From: Corallincola sp.
GTDB lineage: Bacteria; Pseudomonadota; Gammaproteobacteria; Enterobacterales; Neiellaceae
Assembly (NCBI GenBank): GCA_017998495.1
Contig: JAGOCY010000070.1
Location: 1-7,047 of the forward strand
Direction of reading: 5' to 3'
DNA length: 7,047 nt
The translations under genes were made by a program, and so were the position numbers. Of this stretch, positions 1-6,069 are shown piece by piece. How positions within the stretch are numbered: the stretch's first letter is position 1; each line of letters begins with the position of its first letter. Below the pieces are notes generated by a model. That model saw only the letters and a list, made by a program, of their open reading frames with translations. It was not told the DNA's origin and ran no database searches.

Positions 1-257
1 GTCGGTTCAAAGGGCGGGGTATGCCAGCTGCTCAGGTTGCCCGGTGGCACCACGTCGGTGTGGCCAGCGAAACAGAACAGCGGACCACTGGTGCCACGCC
101 TTGCCCACAGGTTGGTGGTGTCTTCAAACACCATCGATTCCAGCACAAAGCCAAGGCGGGCCAGCCGTTCGCCGATCAATTGCTGACAGCCGGCATCTTC
201 CGGAGTTACCGACGGGCGGCTGATCAGGTCACAGGTCAGGTCAACAACAGCGCTCAT
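1..257 (-). CDS. dapE: Succinyl-diaminopimelate desuccinylase DapE, N-terminal part (runs off the left edge)
   Basis: DapE is a zinc-dependent cytoplasmic hydrolase that removes succinate from N-succinyl-LL-diaminopimelate, giving LL-DAP for lysine and for peptidoglycan. Reading the minus strand from ATG at 257 gives 85 codons before the edge (a whole DapE is about 375 residues). The start [20 protein letters not shown] is typical of the family. [13 protein letters not shown] at about residues 61-73 is the M20 peptidase metal motif: His66 would bind the first zinc, and Asp68 is the conserved Asp two residues on. The bridging Asp, the catalytic Glu and the dimerisation domain lie outside the window. 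The ATG overlaps the yffB stop (ATGA, 254-257), so translation is probably coupled to yffB. The yffB-dapE order is also found in E. coli, which supports both names. Confidence 0.96.
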   Translation of the reverse strand, partial: MSAVVDLTCDLISRPSVTPEDAGCQQLIGERLARLGFVLESMVFEDTTNLWARRGTSGPLFCFAGHTDVVPPGNLSSWHTPPFEP

Positions 258-613
258 GCAATCTCCGCCAGCAGACGTTGGTAGTGGTCGGCGTCAAAGC
301 CGGTCATCAGGGTGTCGCCAGCCACCAGCAGTGGTCGCTTGATCAGGGTCGGATGGCGTTGCAGCAAGGCCAGCTGCTGGGCCGGATCGTCGGCCTGGCG
401 CTGTTCGTCGGCCGGCAACTGGCGGAAGGTGGTGCTGCTTTTGTTGATCACCGCCTTGCTGCCCAGCCGCTGCAACGCCAGTTGCAGCAGCGCATCCGGG
501 GCCGGCTGCTGGCGTAGATCAACAAACTGGTAGCGGGCGCTGCGCTCATCAAGAAAGCGGCGTGCCGCCCGCACCTTGTCGCAGTTGGCAATGCCGTAAA
601 GGGTGATGGTCAT
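254..613 (-). CDS. yffB: ArsC/Spx-family thioredoxin-fold protein, YffB type
   Basis: This 119-residue protein belongs to the ArsC/Spx family (thioredoxin-like fold). It starts [20 protein letters not shown], with one Cys at the active-site position (Cys11 in NCDK). KRPLLVAG near residues 91-98 is the family's Arg-Pro-Leu segment, preceded by the typical [11 protein letters not shown] region. The physiological role of YffB is not settled. Despite the common label arsenate reductase, no arsenic genes are nearby, and the family shows glutathione-linked features rather than proven arsenate reduction. The open frame extends 39 codons upstream, but that stretch is antisense-like translation running into crr, and the family begins with a TLYGI-like strand, so the start at 613 is preferred. 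No strong Shine-Dalgarno precedes it. It overlaps dapE by 4 bases and follows crr by 34 bases. Confidence 0.9.
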   Translation of the reverse strand: MTITLYGIANCDKVRAARRFLDERSARYQFVDLRQQPAPDALLQLALQRLGSKAVINKSSTTFRQLPADEQRQADDPAQQLALLQRHPTLIKRPLLVAGDTLMTGFDADHYQRLLAEIA

Positions 614-630
614 GGGCGGTTTCGATTCGC

Positions 631-646
631 GGCGGCCAGGGCCGCC
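631..646 (-). other. GC-rich intercistronic hairpin between crr and yffB
   Basis: GGCGGC and GCCGCC arms of 6 bases (631-636 and 641-646) enclose a 4-base loop; the arms could extend to 7 with a 2-base loop. The hairpin begins one base past the crr stop codon. On the minus strand it is followed by GCGAATCGAAA and not by a U-tract, so it does not look like a full intrinsic terminator. Inferred role: protection of the crr 3' end or partial polarity between crr and yffB-dapE. Confidence 0.5.
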
Positions 647-647
647 A

Positions 648-1157
648 TTATTTGATGACGGTGATGATAACGTCTTCACCCTGAAGCACCTTGCCACTGT
701 GTTTGGACAGTTGGCGCACTTCATCGACATTGGAGATGACGATCGGGGTGACGGTGGATTTGGCCCGCTGTTCGAGGAACGGCAAATCCACTTCCAGGAT
801 CACATCACCACGGCGTACCTGCTGGCCTTCCTGGGCGACGCGGGTGAAACCCTCGCCCTTGAGTTCGACCGTGTCGATGCCGAAATGGACAAACAACTCG
901 ATACCGTCTGGCGATTCGATGGAAAAGGCATGGTTGGTCTCGAAAATCTTGCCGACCACGCCGTCGCACGGGGCGACCACGCGTGAGCCGGTAGGACGGA
1001 TGGCGATGCCGTCGCCCACGATCTTCTCGGCGAAAACCACATCCGGCACATCTTCGATGGGCACAATCTCGCCGCTGACCGGCGCATAGACCTTGATGCC
1101 ATCCTGGCTGCTGAGGTCGTCACCAACCAGCTTCTTGAGTTTGCTAAACAGCCCCAT
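648..1157 (-). CDS. crr: PTS glucose-specific IIA component (IIA-Glc, Crr)
   Basis: Soluble phosphocarrier of the sugar phosphotransferase system. It accepts phosphate from HPr and passes it to IIB domains; in enteric bacteria its phosphorylation state also controls adenylate cyclase and inducer exclusion. The protein is 169 residues, the same length as E. coli Crr, and starts MGLFSKLKKLVGDD, which includes the amphipathic membrane-tethering N-terminus. The two active-site histidines are present: His76 in ETNHAFSI and His91 in LFVHFGID, the latter being the phosphorylated one. The start at 1157 is chosen over an upstream in-frame ATG at 1196 because AGGAG (1164-1168) sits 6 bases before it and the family begins here. 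Unlike the usual ptsH-ptsI-crr operon, the gene upstream is an antiporter, 134 bases away, and the genes downstream are yffB and dapE. Confidence 0.98.
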   Translation of the reverse strand: MGLFSKLKKLVGDDLSSQDGIKVYAPVSGEIVPIEDVPDVVFAEKIVGDGIAIRPTGSRVVAPCDGVVGKIFETNHAFSIESPDGIELFVHFGIDTVELKGEGFTRVAQEGQQVRRGDVILEVDLPFLEQRAKSTVTPIVISNVDEVRQLSKHSGKVLQGEDVIITVIK

Positions 1158-1207
1158 GGTGTTCTCCTGCCGACCTTGTACTACGCGCTGACGCATGAAT
1201 CCGGACG

Positions 1208-1235
1208 AGTGTAACAGAGCGCAGCGACAGGTAAA
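1208..1235 (-). promoter_or_regulatory. Likely sigma70 promoter of crr with extended -10
   Basis: On the minus strand, TTTACC (1235-1230, 4 of 6 to consensus) is followed after a 16-base spacer by TACACT (1213-1208, 4 of 6). A TG dinucleotide at 1216-1215, one base before the hexamer, gives an extended -10. Transcription would start near 1201 and leave a leader of about 44 bases before the crr ATG. I saw no clear CRP site in the 134-base gap and no terminator after the antiporter stop, so some read-through from the antiporter gene is possible. Confidence 0.5.
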
Positions 1236-1291
1236 ACGGTGGCGGCACGGCGGTGCTATGGTGGCTCTGCATGGCCGCGATAGTCAGATGC

Positions 1292-3271
1292 TCAGCCCGG
1301 CTCGCCGCTCAGCCAGCGCTGAGCCTGATCCAGTGCTTCCGGTGGACCAAACAGCACCAGTACGTCATCAGCCTGCAGCTGGATATGGCTCGCTGGCGGG
1401 CGATGACGCCGCCCCTGACGCACCACCGCCGTGATCAGCAGTGGCTCGCGGTTGCATGGCAATGATGACAGGCTGTGACCCAAGGCGGGGCTATTACTGT
1501 CGAGCGGGATGCTCAGCAGTTGCGCCTCGTCATCCAGGGCCGTGCGCCACAACGGATCGCTGCCGGGGATCAGTTCGCGCAATAGCTGATAGCGCTCGCT
1601 GCGCAGGGCTTTCATCCGCCGCATCACCCGCGCCAGCGGCACCTCGGCCAGCAGCAACACTTGAGACGCGATCATCAGCCCGGCTTCTACCGTCTCCGGC
1701 ACCACCTCACTGGCACCGGCCCGCAGCAGCTGCTCAACGGGCTGGTCATCGCGGGTGCGGACCATGATGGGCAGGCTTGGCTGCAGCTGGCGGACTTGGT
1801 TGATGGTTTTCTCTGCGGCCCCCAGATCATCATGGCTGATCAGCAGCAAACGGCAGTGATCCAGACCAATCGCCTGCAGCAGCGACAGCTCACTGGCATC
1901 GCCATAAACCACAGGATCGCCACTGAGCCGTGCTTCTTTTACCCGGCTGGCGTCGAGATCGAGGGCCACAAAAGGCACCTCCTCTTCCTGCAACAGGCGG
2001 GCGACGTTCTGACCAATACGTCCATAGCCACAAATGATCACATGGTTTCTGAGGCTGTCGAAGCTCTGGCTGGGCAGCGGGCTGGGGGCTGTGGCTGCCA
2101 TTGGCACTGGCGATAGTCTGGCCAGCAGCGGGCCGCTATAGCGGATCAGAAACGGGCCTAGCATCATGCTCAGGATCACCGAATTTAAGGCGATCTGGGC
2201 CAGCTCGGGAGCGATCACATGGTGCTGCAGGGCGATGGCCAGCAGCGCGAAACCGAACTCTCCGCCGACGGCCAGGGCCATGGCGGTGCGCCAAGCGGTG
2301 GGCCAGTCAATACTGGCCGAACGGACCAGCGGCGCCACTACCAGTATCTTGACGCCGAGCAATGCGAGTGCCCCCAGCAGTGCCCAATGGATGATCTGGG
2401 GCAGCAACTTCAGGTCGATGAGCATGCCAATGGTGACAAAAAACAACCCGACCAGCACATCGCGGAAGGGGCGGATCGAGGTTTCTATCTGGTGGCGAAA
2501 CTCGGTCTCGCCCAGCATCATGCCTGCCAGAAAGGCGCCCAAGGCCATCGATAGCCCCAGTTGCTGGGTGGTCCAGGCGGCGGTCAAGCAGACCAGGAAG
2601 ACGGTCAGGGTGAAGAGCTCAGGCGAGCGGTGGGTGGCCACATCATGAAACAGTGGCCGCAGCAACCAGCGCCCAGCGAGATATACCAGGGCGAAGGCCA
2701 GCGCCCCTTTGCCCAACGCCATCAGCAGCGGCAGCGTCAGGGGCTGACCGTCGCCATTGGCCAACACCGGGATGATCACCACCAGGGGCACGGCGGTGAC
2801 ATCCTGAAACACCGACATGGCGATGGCCAGCCGGCCGTGGCGATTCTGGTCTTCACCCTGGTCGGCGAGCTGCTTGCTCAAGATGGTGGTGGATGACTGA
2901 GCCACGACGGCACCGATTACAAAGGCCGCCGCCAACGGCAGGCCGGCCAGCCACAGCAGCAGGGTGACCAGCAGCGAGGTCAGGACCACCTGACCGGTAC
3001 CCAAGCCCAGTAGCAGATGGCGCAGGGCATAGATCTGCGGCAACGAAAAATTGAGGCCGATGGTAAACAGCAGAAAGACAATGCCAAACTCGGCCAGCGC
3101 GGCGATCTCGGTGCCGTTGCTGAGCAGAGCCAGCAGATCGGGACCCACCAGCACGCCCACCATCAGATAGGCGAGGGTGGAGGGTAGCCGCTGGCGCTGA
3201 CACATGGCGACCATGGCCACGGCAATAGCGATGATCAGCAGGATCTGGGCAAAATGGTCGGCGATAGCCAC
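1292..3271 (-). CDS. CPA2-family cation:proton antiporter with TrkA-N and TrkA-C domains (Kef-type)
   Basis: A 659-residue inner-membrane protein of the CPA2 (Kef-like) family, expected to exchange K+ or Na+ for protons. Residues 1 to about 378 form a hydrophobic Na+/H+-exchanger domain of roughly 12 helices; it contains FTIGLNFSL (69-77), SVFQDVTAVPLV (153-164) with the family's Gln-Asp pair, and the conserved GGEFGFALLAIA (336-347). A linker rich in Pro and Ser (about 385-405) leads to an RCK/TrkA-N domain: HVIICGYGRIGQNVA (410-424) is the dinucleotide-binding loop, and VVYGDASELSLL (454-465) is its usual partner motif. A TrkA-C-like domain covers about 583-650. The start is GTG at 3271 with only a weak AAGA upstream; it is chosen because the first helix starts almost at once and no better in-frame start exists. 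No KefF/KefG-type ancillary gene is in the window. The substrate ion cannot be told from sequence. It is neither an obvious KefB/KefC nor a YbaL, so I give no symbol. Confidence 0.9.
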   Translation of the reverse strand: MAIADHFAQILLIIAIAVAMVAMCQRQRLPSTLAYLMVGVLVGPDLLALLSNGTEIAALAEFGIVFLLFTIGLNFSLPQIYALRHLLLGLGTGQVVLTSLLVTLLLWLAGLPLAAAFVIGAVVAQSSTTILSKQLADQGEDQNRHGRLAIAMSVFQDVTAVPLVVIIPVLANGDGQPLTLPLLMALGKGALAFALVYLAGRWLLRPLFHDVATHRSPELFTLTVFLVCLTAAWTTQQLGLSMALGAFLAGMMLGETEFRHQIETSIRPFRDVLVGLFFVTIGMLIDLKLLPQIIHWALLGALALLGVKILVVAPLVRSASIDWPTAWRTAMALAVGGEFGFALLAIALQHHVIAPELAQIALNSVILSMMLGPFLIRYSGPLLARLSPVPMAATAPSPLPSQSFDSLRNHVIICGYGRIGQNVARLLQEEEVPFVALDLDASRVKEARLSGDPVVYGDASELSLLQAIGLDHCRLLLISHDDLGAAEKTINQVRQLQPSLPIMVRTRDDQPVEQLLRAGASEVVPETVEAGLMIASQVLLLAEVPLARVMRRMKALRSERYQLLRELIPGSDPLWRTALDDEAQLLSIPLDSNSPALGHSLSSLPCNREPLLITAVVRQGRRHRPPASHIQLQADDVLVLFGPPEALDQAQRWLSGEPG

Positions 3272-3285
3272 TGCTGTTCTTGATA

Positions 3286-3316
3286 TTGAGGTAAGGGGCT
3301 GATGTCCCAGTATATT
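3286..3316. promoter_or_regulatory. Candidate divergent promoter region with overlapping -10 elements
   Basis: This lies in the 105-base gap between the divergent antiporter and DUF3025 genes. TATATT on the plus strand (3311-3316, 5 of 6 to the -10 consensus) overlaps TATACT on the minus strand (3314-3309, 5 of 6). On the plus strand TTGAGG at 3286-3291 could be a -35, but the spacer is long (19 bases). On the minus strand no convincing -35 was found. The minus start site would fall near 3302, about 30 bases before the antiporter GTG. Confidence 0.3.
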
Positions 3317-3376
3317 GGCTGAAGGGCCGGCATGCTGTGACCACCCTATGAGATATCTCCACGATTCACAGGCCCC

Positions 3377-4168
3377 ATGGTGCGATTGCCCTATTCACCA
3401 CCTACCGCCAGTTGTTGGCATGCCGATCTGATGCAACTGACCCCCTTGGGGCGCTGGTCACAGTGGCCTTTGCCGCCGCAACTGCAGGCGGATTTGGCGA
3501 CGGTCGTCAGCTTTGCCGATGAGCCGGCCTGCGGTTATGAGCTGCATATCCATACGCAGGGGGTGGTGCCGACTCGCAGCTGTAACTGGCACGATCTCTA
3601 CAACGCCCTCATCTGGTCGCTGTTTCCGGCCAGCAAGCAGGCCATGAATGGCGCCCATATGGCGGCGCTGGGCGCAGGTCAGGGACGCGGGCCGCGCCGT
3701 GATGCGCTGACCCTGTTTGATGAATGCGGCGTGCTACTGGTGACCGAAGACGCGGCCGTGTTTGCCGAGCTAAACACTCATCAGTGGTCTGCGCTGTTAT
3801 GGCTGCGGCGGCACCAGTGGTTGGACGGTCAGGTCCGTCCTTACCTGTTCGGCCACGCACTTTACGAGTCGCTGCATCAACCTTTTGCTGGCCTGTGCGC
3901 CAAGGTGCTGGGGGTGGTGGTGGATGCTGATTTCACGCAGCGCCCGCTGGCTGAGCGTTACCGCCTGCTGGATTTGCGCTTGGCCCAGGCGATCGCCAGT
4001 GGCCAGGTGCTGCATTCGCCACGCTGGCTGGCGCCGCTGCCATTGCTCGGCATACCGGGGGCGGTCGCGGCGAACGCTGAAGCCGGCTACTACTGTGGCG
4101 ATCAGTTTCGCCCATTACGTCGGCCACGCCCGGGCTTTGACTGTCTGGATCTGCGCCTGCCGCCATAA
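3377..4168 (+). CDS. DUF3025 domain-containing protein
   Basis: A 263-residue protein that I recognise as DUF3025, a proteobacterial family of unknown function. Visible hallmarks are WHDLYNALIWSLFP (71-84), RGPRRDALTLFDECG (104-118), FGHALYE (158-164) and PLLGIPG (222-228). There is no signal peptide or membrane segment, so it is probably cytoplasmic. The length fits the family. The start at 3377 has only a poor Shine-Dalgarno (GG in CAGGCCCC). An alternative ATG at 3431 would remove 18 residues and still keep the domain, so the N-terminus is uncertain. The gene stands alone on its strand, divergent from the antiporter and convergent with aspC. No function can be assigned. The conserved His and Asp residues in WHD and FDE might suggest an enzyme, but that is only a guess. 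Confidence 0.88.
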   Translation: MVRLPYSPPTASCWHADLMQLTPLGRWSQWPLPPQLQADLATVVSFADEPACGYELHIHTQGVVPTRSCNWHDLYNALIWSLFPASKQAMNGAHMAALGAGQGRGPRRDALTLFDECGVLLVTEDAAVFAELNTHQWSALLWLRRHQWLDGQVRPYLFGHALYESLHQPFAGLCAKVLGVVVDADFTQRPLAERYRLLDLRLAQAIASGQVLHSPRWLAPLPLLGIPGAVAANAEAGYYCGDQFRPLRRPRPGFDCLDLRLPP

Positions 4169-4192
4169 AAAAGGCGACCCGCAGGTCGCCTT
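4167..4192 (-). terminator. Intrinsic terminator of aspC
   Basis: Perfect 9-base arms AAGGCGACC (4171-4179) and GGTCGCCTT (4184-4192) enclose the loop CGCA. On the minus strand the hairpin runs directly into six T residues (4172-4167), 18 bases after the aspC stop, which is a textbook Rho-independent terminator. The U-tract overlaps the DUF3025 stop codon (TAA, 4166-4168). On the plus strand only TTGGTT follows the hairpin, so it would stop DUF3025 transcripts less efficiently. Confidence 0.9.
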
Positions 4193-4209
4193 GGTTCGGC
4201 TGGGAGCGC

Positions 4210-5406
4210 TTAGCCCTTCAGCACGGCGGCGATGGCGCTACACAGGTAATCCATGTTGGACTTGGTCATACCGGCAACGCTGATACGGCCGCTGCCAACA
4301 ATGTACACCGCATGGTCGTTGAGCAGCTGCTCCACTTGGGCTTTGCTCAGGCCAGAGAAGCTGAACATGCCGTTCTGCTGGCTGATAAAGCTGAAATCGG
4401 TGGTCACCCCTTTAGCCTTGAGGGTGGCCACAAAGAGATCACGCATCTCCTGAATACGCTGGCGCATTTCTGCCACTTCACCATCCCAGCGCGCGTAGAG
4501 CTCGGCGTCGTTGAGAATGGTGGTGACCACTGAGGCGCCGTGTGACGGCGGGTTGGAGTAGTTGGCGCGAATGGTTGACTTTACCTGGCTGAACGCTTTT
4601 TCGGCGGTGGCCTTGTCACCAGCCACCAGGGTCAGGGCGCCGACGCGCTCGTTATACAGGCCGAAGTTCTTGGAGAAGGAGCTGGCGATCAGCAGTTCCT
4701 TGTTGTACTTGGCAAACAGGCGCAGGCCGGCGGCATCTTCGTCAAGCCCTTTGCCAAAGCCCTGATAGGCGAAGTCGAACAGCGGCAGCCAGCCCTTCTC
4801 GGCGCTCAGCTTGGCCAGGGTTTCCCACTCGGCGGTGGTCGGGTCGATGCCGGTCGGGTTGTGGCAGCAGCCGTGGAACAGCACCAGATCGCCGGCCTTG
4901 GCGCCAGCCAGCGAGGCGAGCATGGCATCGAAGTTCTTATCATGGCGGGCGGCGTCGTAATAGTCGTAGTGGGCTACTTCAAGGCCGGCAGCCTGGAACA
5001 CCTGAACGTGGTTGGGCCAAGTCGGGTTGCTGATCCACACTTTGCGATTGGCCAGCTGTTTGGCGTAGAACTCAGCGCCGATACGCAGCGCGCCAGTACC
5101 GCCTGGGGCCTGGGCGGTGAAGGCACGGCCGGCGGCGATAATGTCGGAGTCTTTACCGAACAGCAGGCGCTGCACAGCGGCGCCATACTCCTGGCTACCC
5201 TCAATGCTCAGGTAAGACTTGCTCTTTTCTTTGGCCAGCAGGCGGGTTTCAGCTTCCTTGACGGTTGCCAGGATCGGGGTCTGGCCTGCTTCATCCTTAT
5301 AAATACCAACGCCAAGATTGACCTTGTGGCCGCGCGGATCATTCTTGAAAGCTTCGGTCAGACCGAGGATCGGGTCGGCAGGAGCAGCAACAATGGCTTC
5401 AAACAT
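4210..5406 (-). CDS. aspC: Aspartate aminotransferase (aromatic amino acid aminotransferase family)
   Basis: A PLP-dependent class I aminotransferase, subgroup I-alpha, that interconverts aspartate and 2-oxoglutarate with oxaloacetate and glutamate; relatives also act on aromatic amino acids. It has 398 residues (E. coli AspC has 396) and starts [16 protein letters not shown]. All key residues are visible: Trp130 in NPTWPNH, Asn183 in HNPTG, Asp211 and Tyr214 in [11 protein letters not shown], the PLP lysine Lys246 in [14 protein letters not shown], and the two substrate-carboxylate arginines Arg280 ([14 protein letters not shown]) and Arg374 (GSGRISVAG). [12 protein letters not shown] resembles AspC more than TyrB. 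AGGGA (5414-5418) lies 7 bases before the chosen ATG. The frame stays open 43 codons further upstream to 5535, but that stretch does not match the family. A terminator follows the gene and a hairpin lies in its leader. Confidence 0.93.
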   Translation of the reverse strand: MFEAIVAAPADPILGLTEAFKNDPRGHKVNLGVGIYKDEAGQTPILATVKEAETRLLAKEKSKSYLSIEGSQEYGAAVQRLLFGKDSDIIAAGRAFTAQAPGGTGALRIGAEFYAKQLANRKVWISNPTWPNHVQVFQAAGLEVAHYDYYDAARHDKNFDAMLASLAGAKAGDLVLFHGCCHNPTGIDPTTAEWETLAKLSAEKGWLPLFDFAYQGFGKGLDEDAAGLRLFAKYNKELLIASSFSKNFGLYNERVGALTLVAGDKATAEKAFSQVKSTIRANYSNPPSHGASVVTTILNDAELYARWDGEVAEMRQRIQEMRDLFVATLKAKGVTTDFSFISQQNGMFSFSGLSKAQVEQLLNDHAVYIVGSGRISVAGMTKSNMDYLCSAIAAVLKG

Positions 5407-5432
5407 GGCAGGTTCCCTGGGTTGCGGTGGCC

Positions 5433-5458
5433 AAAAAATGGGTCCGGAACAGCCGGAC
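5433..5458 (-). promoter_or_regulatory. Terminator-like hairpin in the aspC leader (possible attenuator)
   Basis: GTCCGG (5442-5447) and CCGGAC (5453-5458) form a 6-base stem with a 5-base loop. On the minus strand this is followed, after CCA, by six T residues (5438-5433), ending 26 bases before the aspC start codon. That is the layout of a weak intrinsic terminator inside a leader. I found no separate leader peptide with its own stop codon and no competing antiterminator that I could be sure of. It could also be a chance structure. Confidence 0.35.
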
Positions 5459-5494
5459 AAAATCAGCCGACAGCCTAACCAAAGGGCGCACGCG

Positions 5495-5527
5495 GGGCAA
5501 TTGCCCATGCCAACCAATTGCATGGTT
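5495..5527. promoter_or_regulatory. Palindrome pair upstream of aspC, candidate operator
   Basis: GGGCAATTGCCC (5495-5506) is a perfect 12-base palindrome. Next to it, AACCA (5512-5516) and TGGTT (5523-5527) form an inverted repeat with a 6-base centre. Both contain CAATTG and are centred about 19 bases apart, in the gap between aspC and the divergent small membrane protein gene. Their position suits a regulator binding site, but they do not match the TyrR box or any operator I recognise. Confidence 0.3.
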
Positions 5528-5627
5528 ATGCACAACTCCCTTGCGTTGGATCAGCGCTGCCGGGTGGCTGACGCAGCCCGCTGCGGTTAAGCTGGGCGCG
5601 CACTCAGCAAGGCTCGGGGAGCGGCTA

Positions 5628-5783
5628 ATGAGCTGGATATTGGCAATTTTATTTGTGGTTGTTGCCGTCGCTGCAGGTGCTGGCGCGGCCTTGTGGCAGG
5701 CGCGCCGGGGCTGCGGTTCCAGCGGCGGCTGTGGCGGTTGTGGTGGCGATGGTGGTTGCGCAGGTGGCCCATCCCGGCAGTGA
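5628..5783 (+). CDS. Small single-pass membrane protein with Gly/Cys-rich tail
   Basis: A 51-residue protein starting MSWILAILFVVVAVAAGAGA. Residues 3-23 form one hydrophobic helix; the basic AlaArgArg just after it suggests that the tail faces the cytoplasm. The tail (about 28-47) is made of Gly, Cys and Ser with four cysteines at 29, 35, 38 and 44, including CGGC, which could bind metal or an Fe-S cluster. The start is supported by GGGGAG (5616-5621) 6 bases before the ATG. The same frame is open upstream from 5427, but that part has no ribosome site and would add non-hydrophobic sequence. The overall design resembles the FeoB-associated Cys-rich membrane proteins or NqrM-like maturation proteins, but no feo or nqr gene is in view and I do not assign it to either. 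DUF4250 follows 69 bases downstream on the same strand. Confidence 0.72.
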   Translation: MSWILAILFVVVAVAAGAGAALWQARRGCGSSGGCGGCGGDGGCAGGPSRQ

Positions 5784-5852
5784 CGGTAGCGCGGCCATCA
5801 GGCTACGGCTGGACTATGCTTGGCGGGAGGTCAACAACCGTCGGAGGCTGAG

Positions 5853-6047
5853 ATGGACTGGTCGAATATGCGTCGCCTCGATCCCGCGATTCTGTTGGGG
5901 ATCATCAACGAAAAGCTGCGGCTGGAATGCCGGGATCTGGAAGAGCTTGGCGCCACTTATGAGATGGACGTACAGCAACTGCACCGGCAGCTGGCGGCGA
6001 TTGGCTACCACTACGATGCCCTGACTAACCAGTTTCGCCTGCATTGA
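5853..6047 (+). CDS. DUF4250 domain-containing protein
   Basis: A 64-residue protein that matches the pattern of DUF4250, a small bacterial family of unknown function: MDWSNMRRLDPAILLGIINE at the start, then LRLECRDLEELGATYEMD, and a C-terminus near IGYHYDALTNQFRL. It looks like a compact helical protein, with a LEEL-containing helix followed by a segment resembling a helix-turn-helix (about 29-52), which might bind nucleic acid; this is a guess from the pattern. The start at 5853 is chosen over an in-frame ATG at 5820 because GGAGG (5843-5847) sits 5 bases before it and the family begins MxWxN. It probably shares a transcript with the small membrane protein gene upstream. It is convergent with the protease gene, 22 bases away, with no clear terminator between them. 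Confidence 0.85.
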   Translation: MDWSNMRRLDPAILLGIINEKLRLECRDLEELGATYEMDVQQLHRQLAAIGYHYDALTNQFRLH

Positions 6048-6069
6048 TCAACGTTGCTGACGCCAGCGC

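Noticed and set aside
254..613. Arsenate resistance function for the ArsC-like gene
   Set aside because: No arsR, arsB or acr3 gene is nearby; the gene is in the conserved yffB-dapE context, and YffB-type proteins are not established arsenate reductases.
614..730. A 39-residue N-terminal extension of YffB
   Set aside because: It overlaps the crr 3' end in another frame and has no family similarity; the TLYGI strand should be near the N-terminus.
1661..2896. Several long plus-strand frames inside the antiporter gene
   Set aside because: They are shadows of a GC-rich coding region; their translations are low-complexity (Gln, Arg and His rich) and match no family, whereas the minus strand encodes a full antiporter.
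5407..5535. A 43-residue N-terminal extension of AspC with several cysteines
   Set aside because: The frame is open, but AspC proteins begin at MFE, a Shine-Dalgarno-like AGGGA precedes that ATG, and the extension covers the palindromes and the leader hairpin.
5427..5627. Upstream extension of the Cys-rich small protein (start at 5427)
   Set aside because: No ribosome site, no hydrophobic or conserved content, and it reads through the aspC leader; the start at 5628 has a clear GGGGAG.
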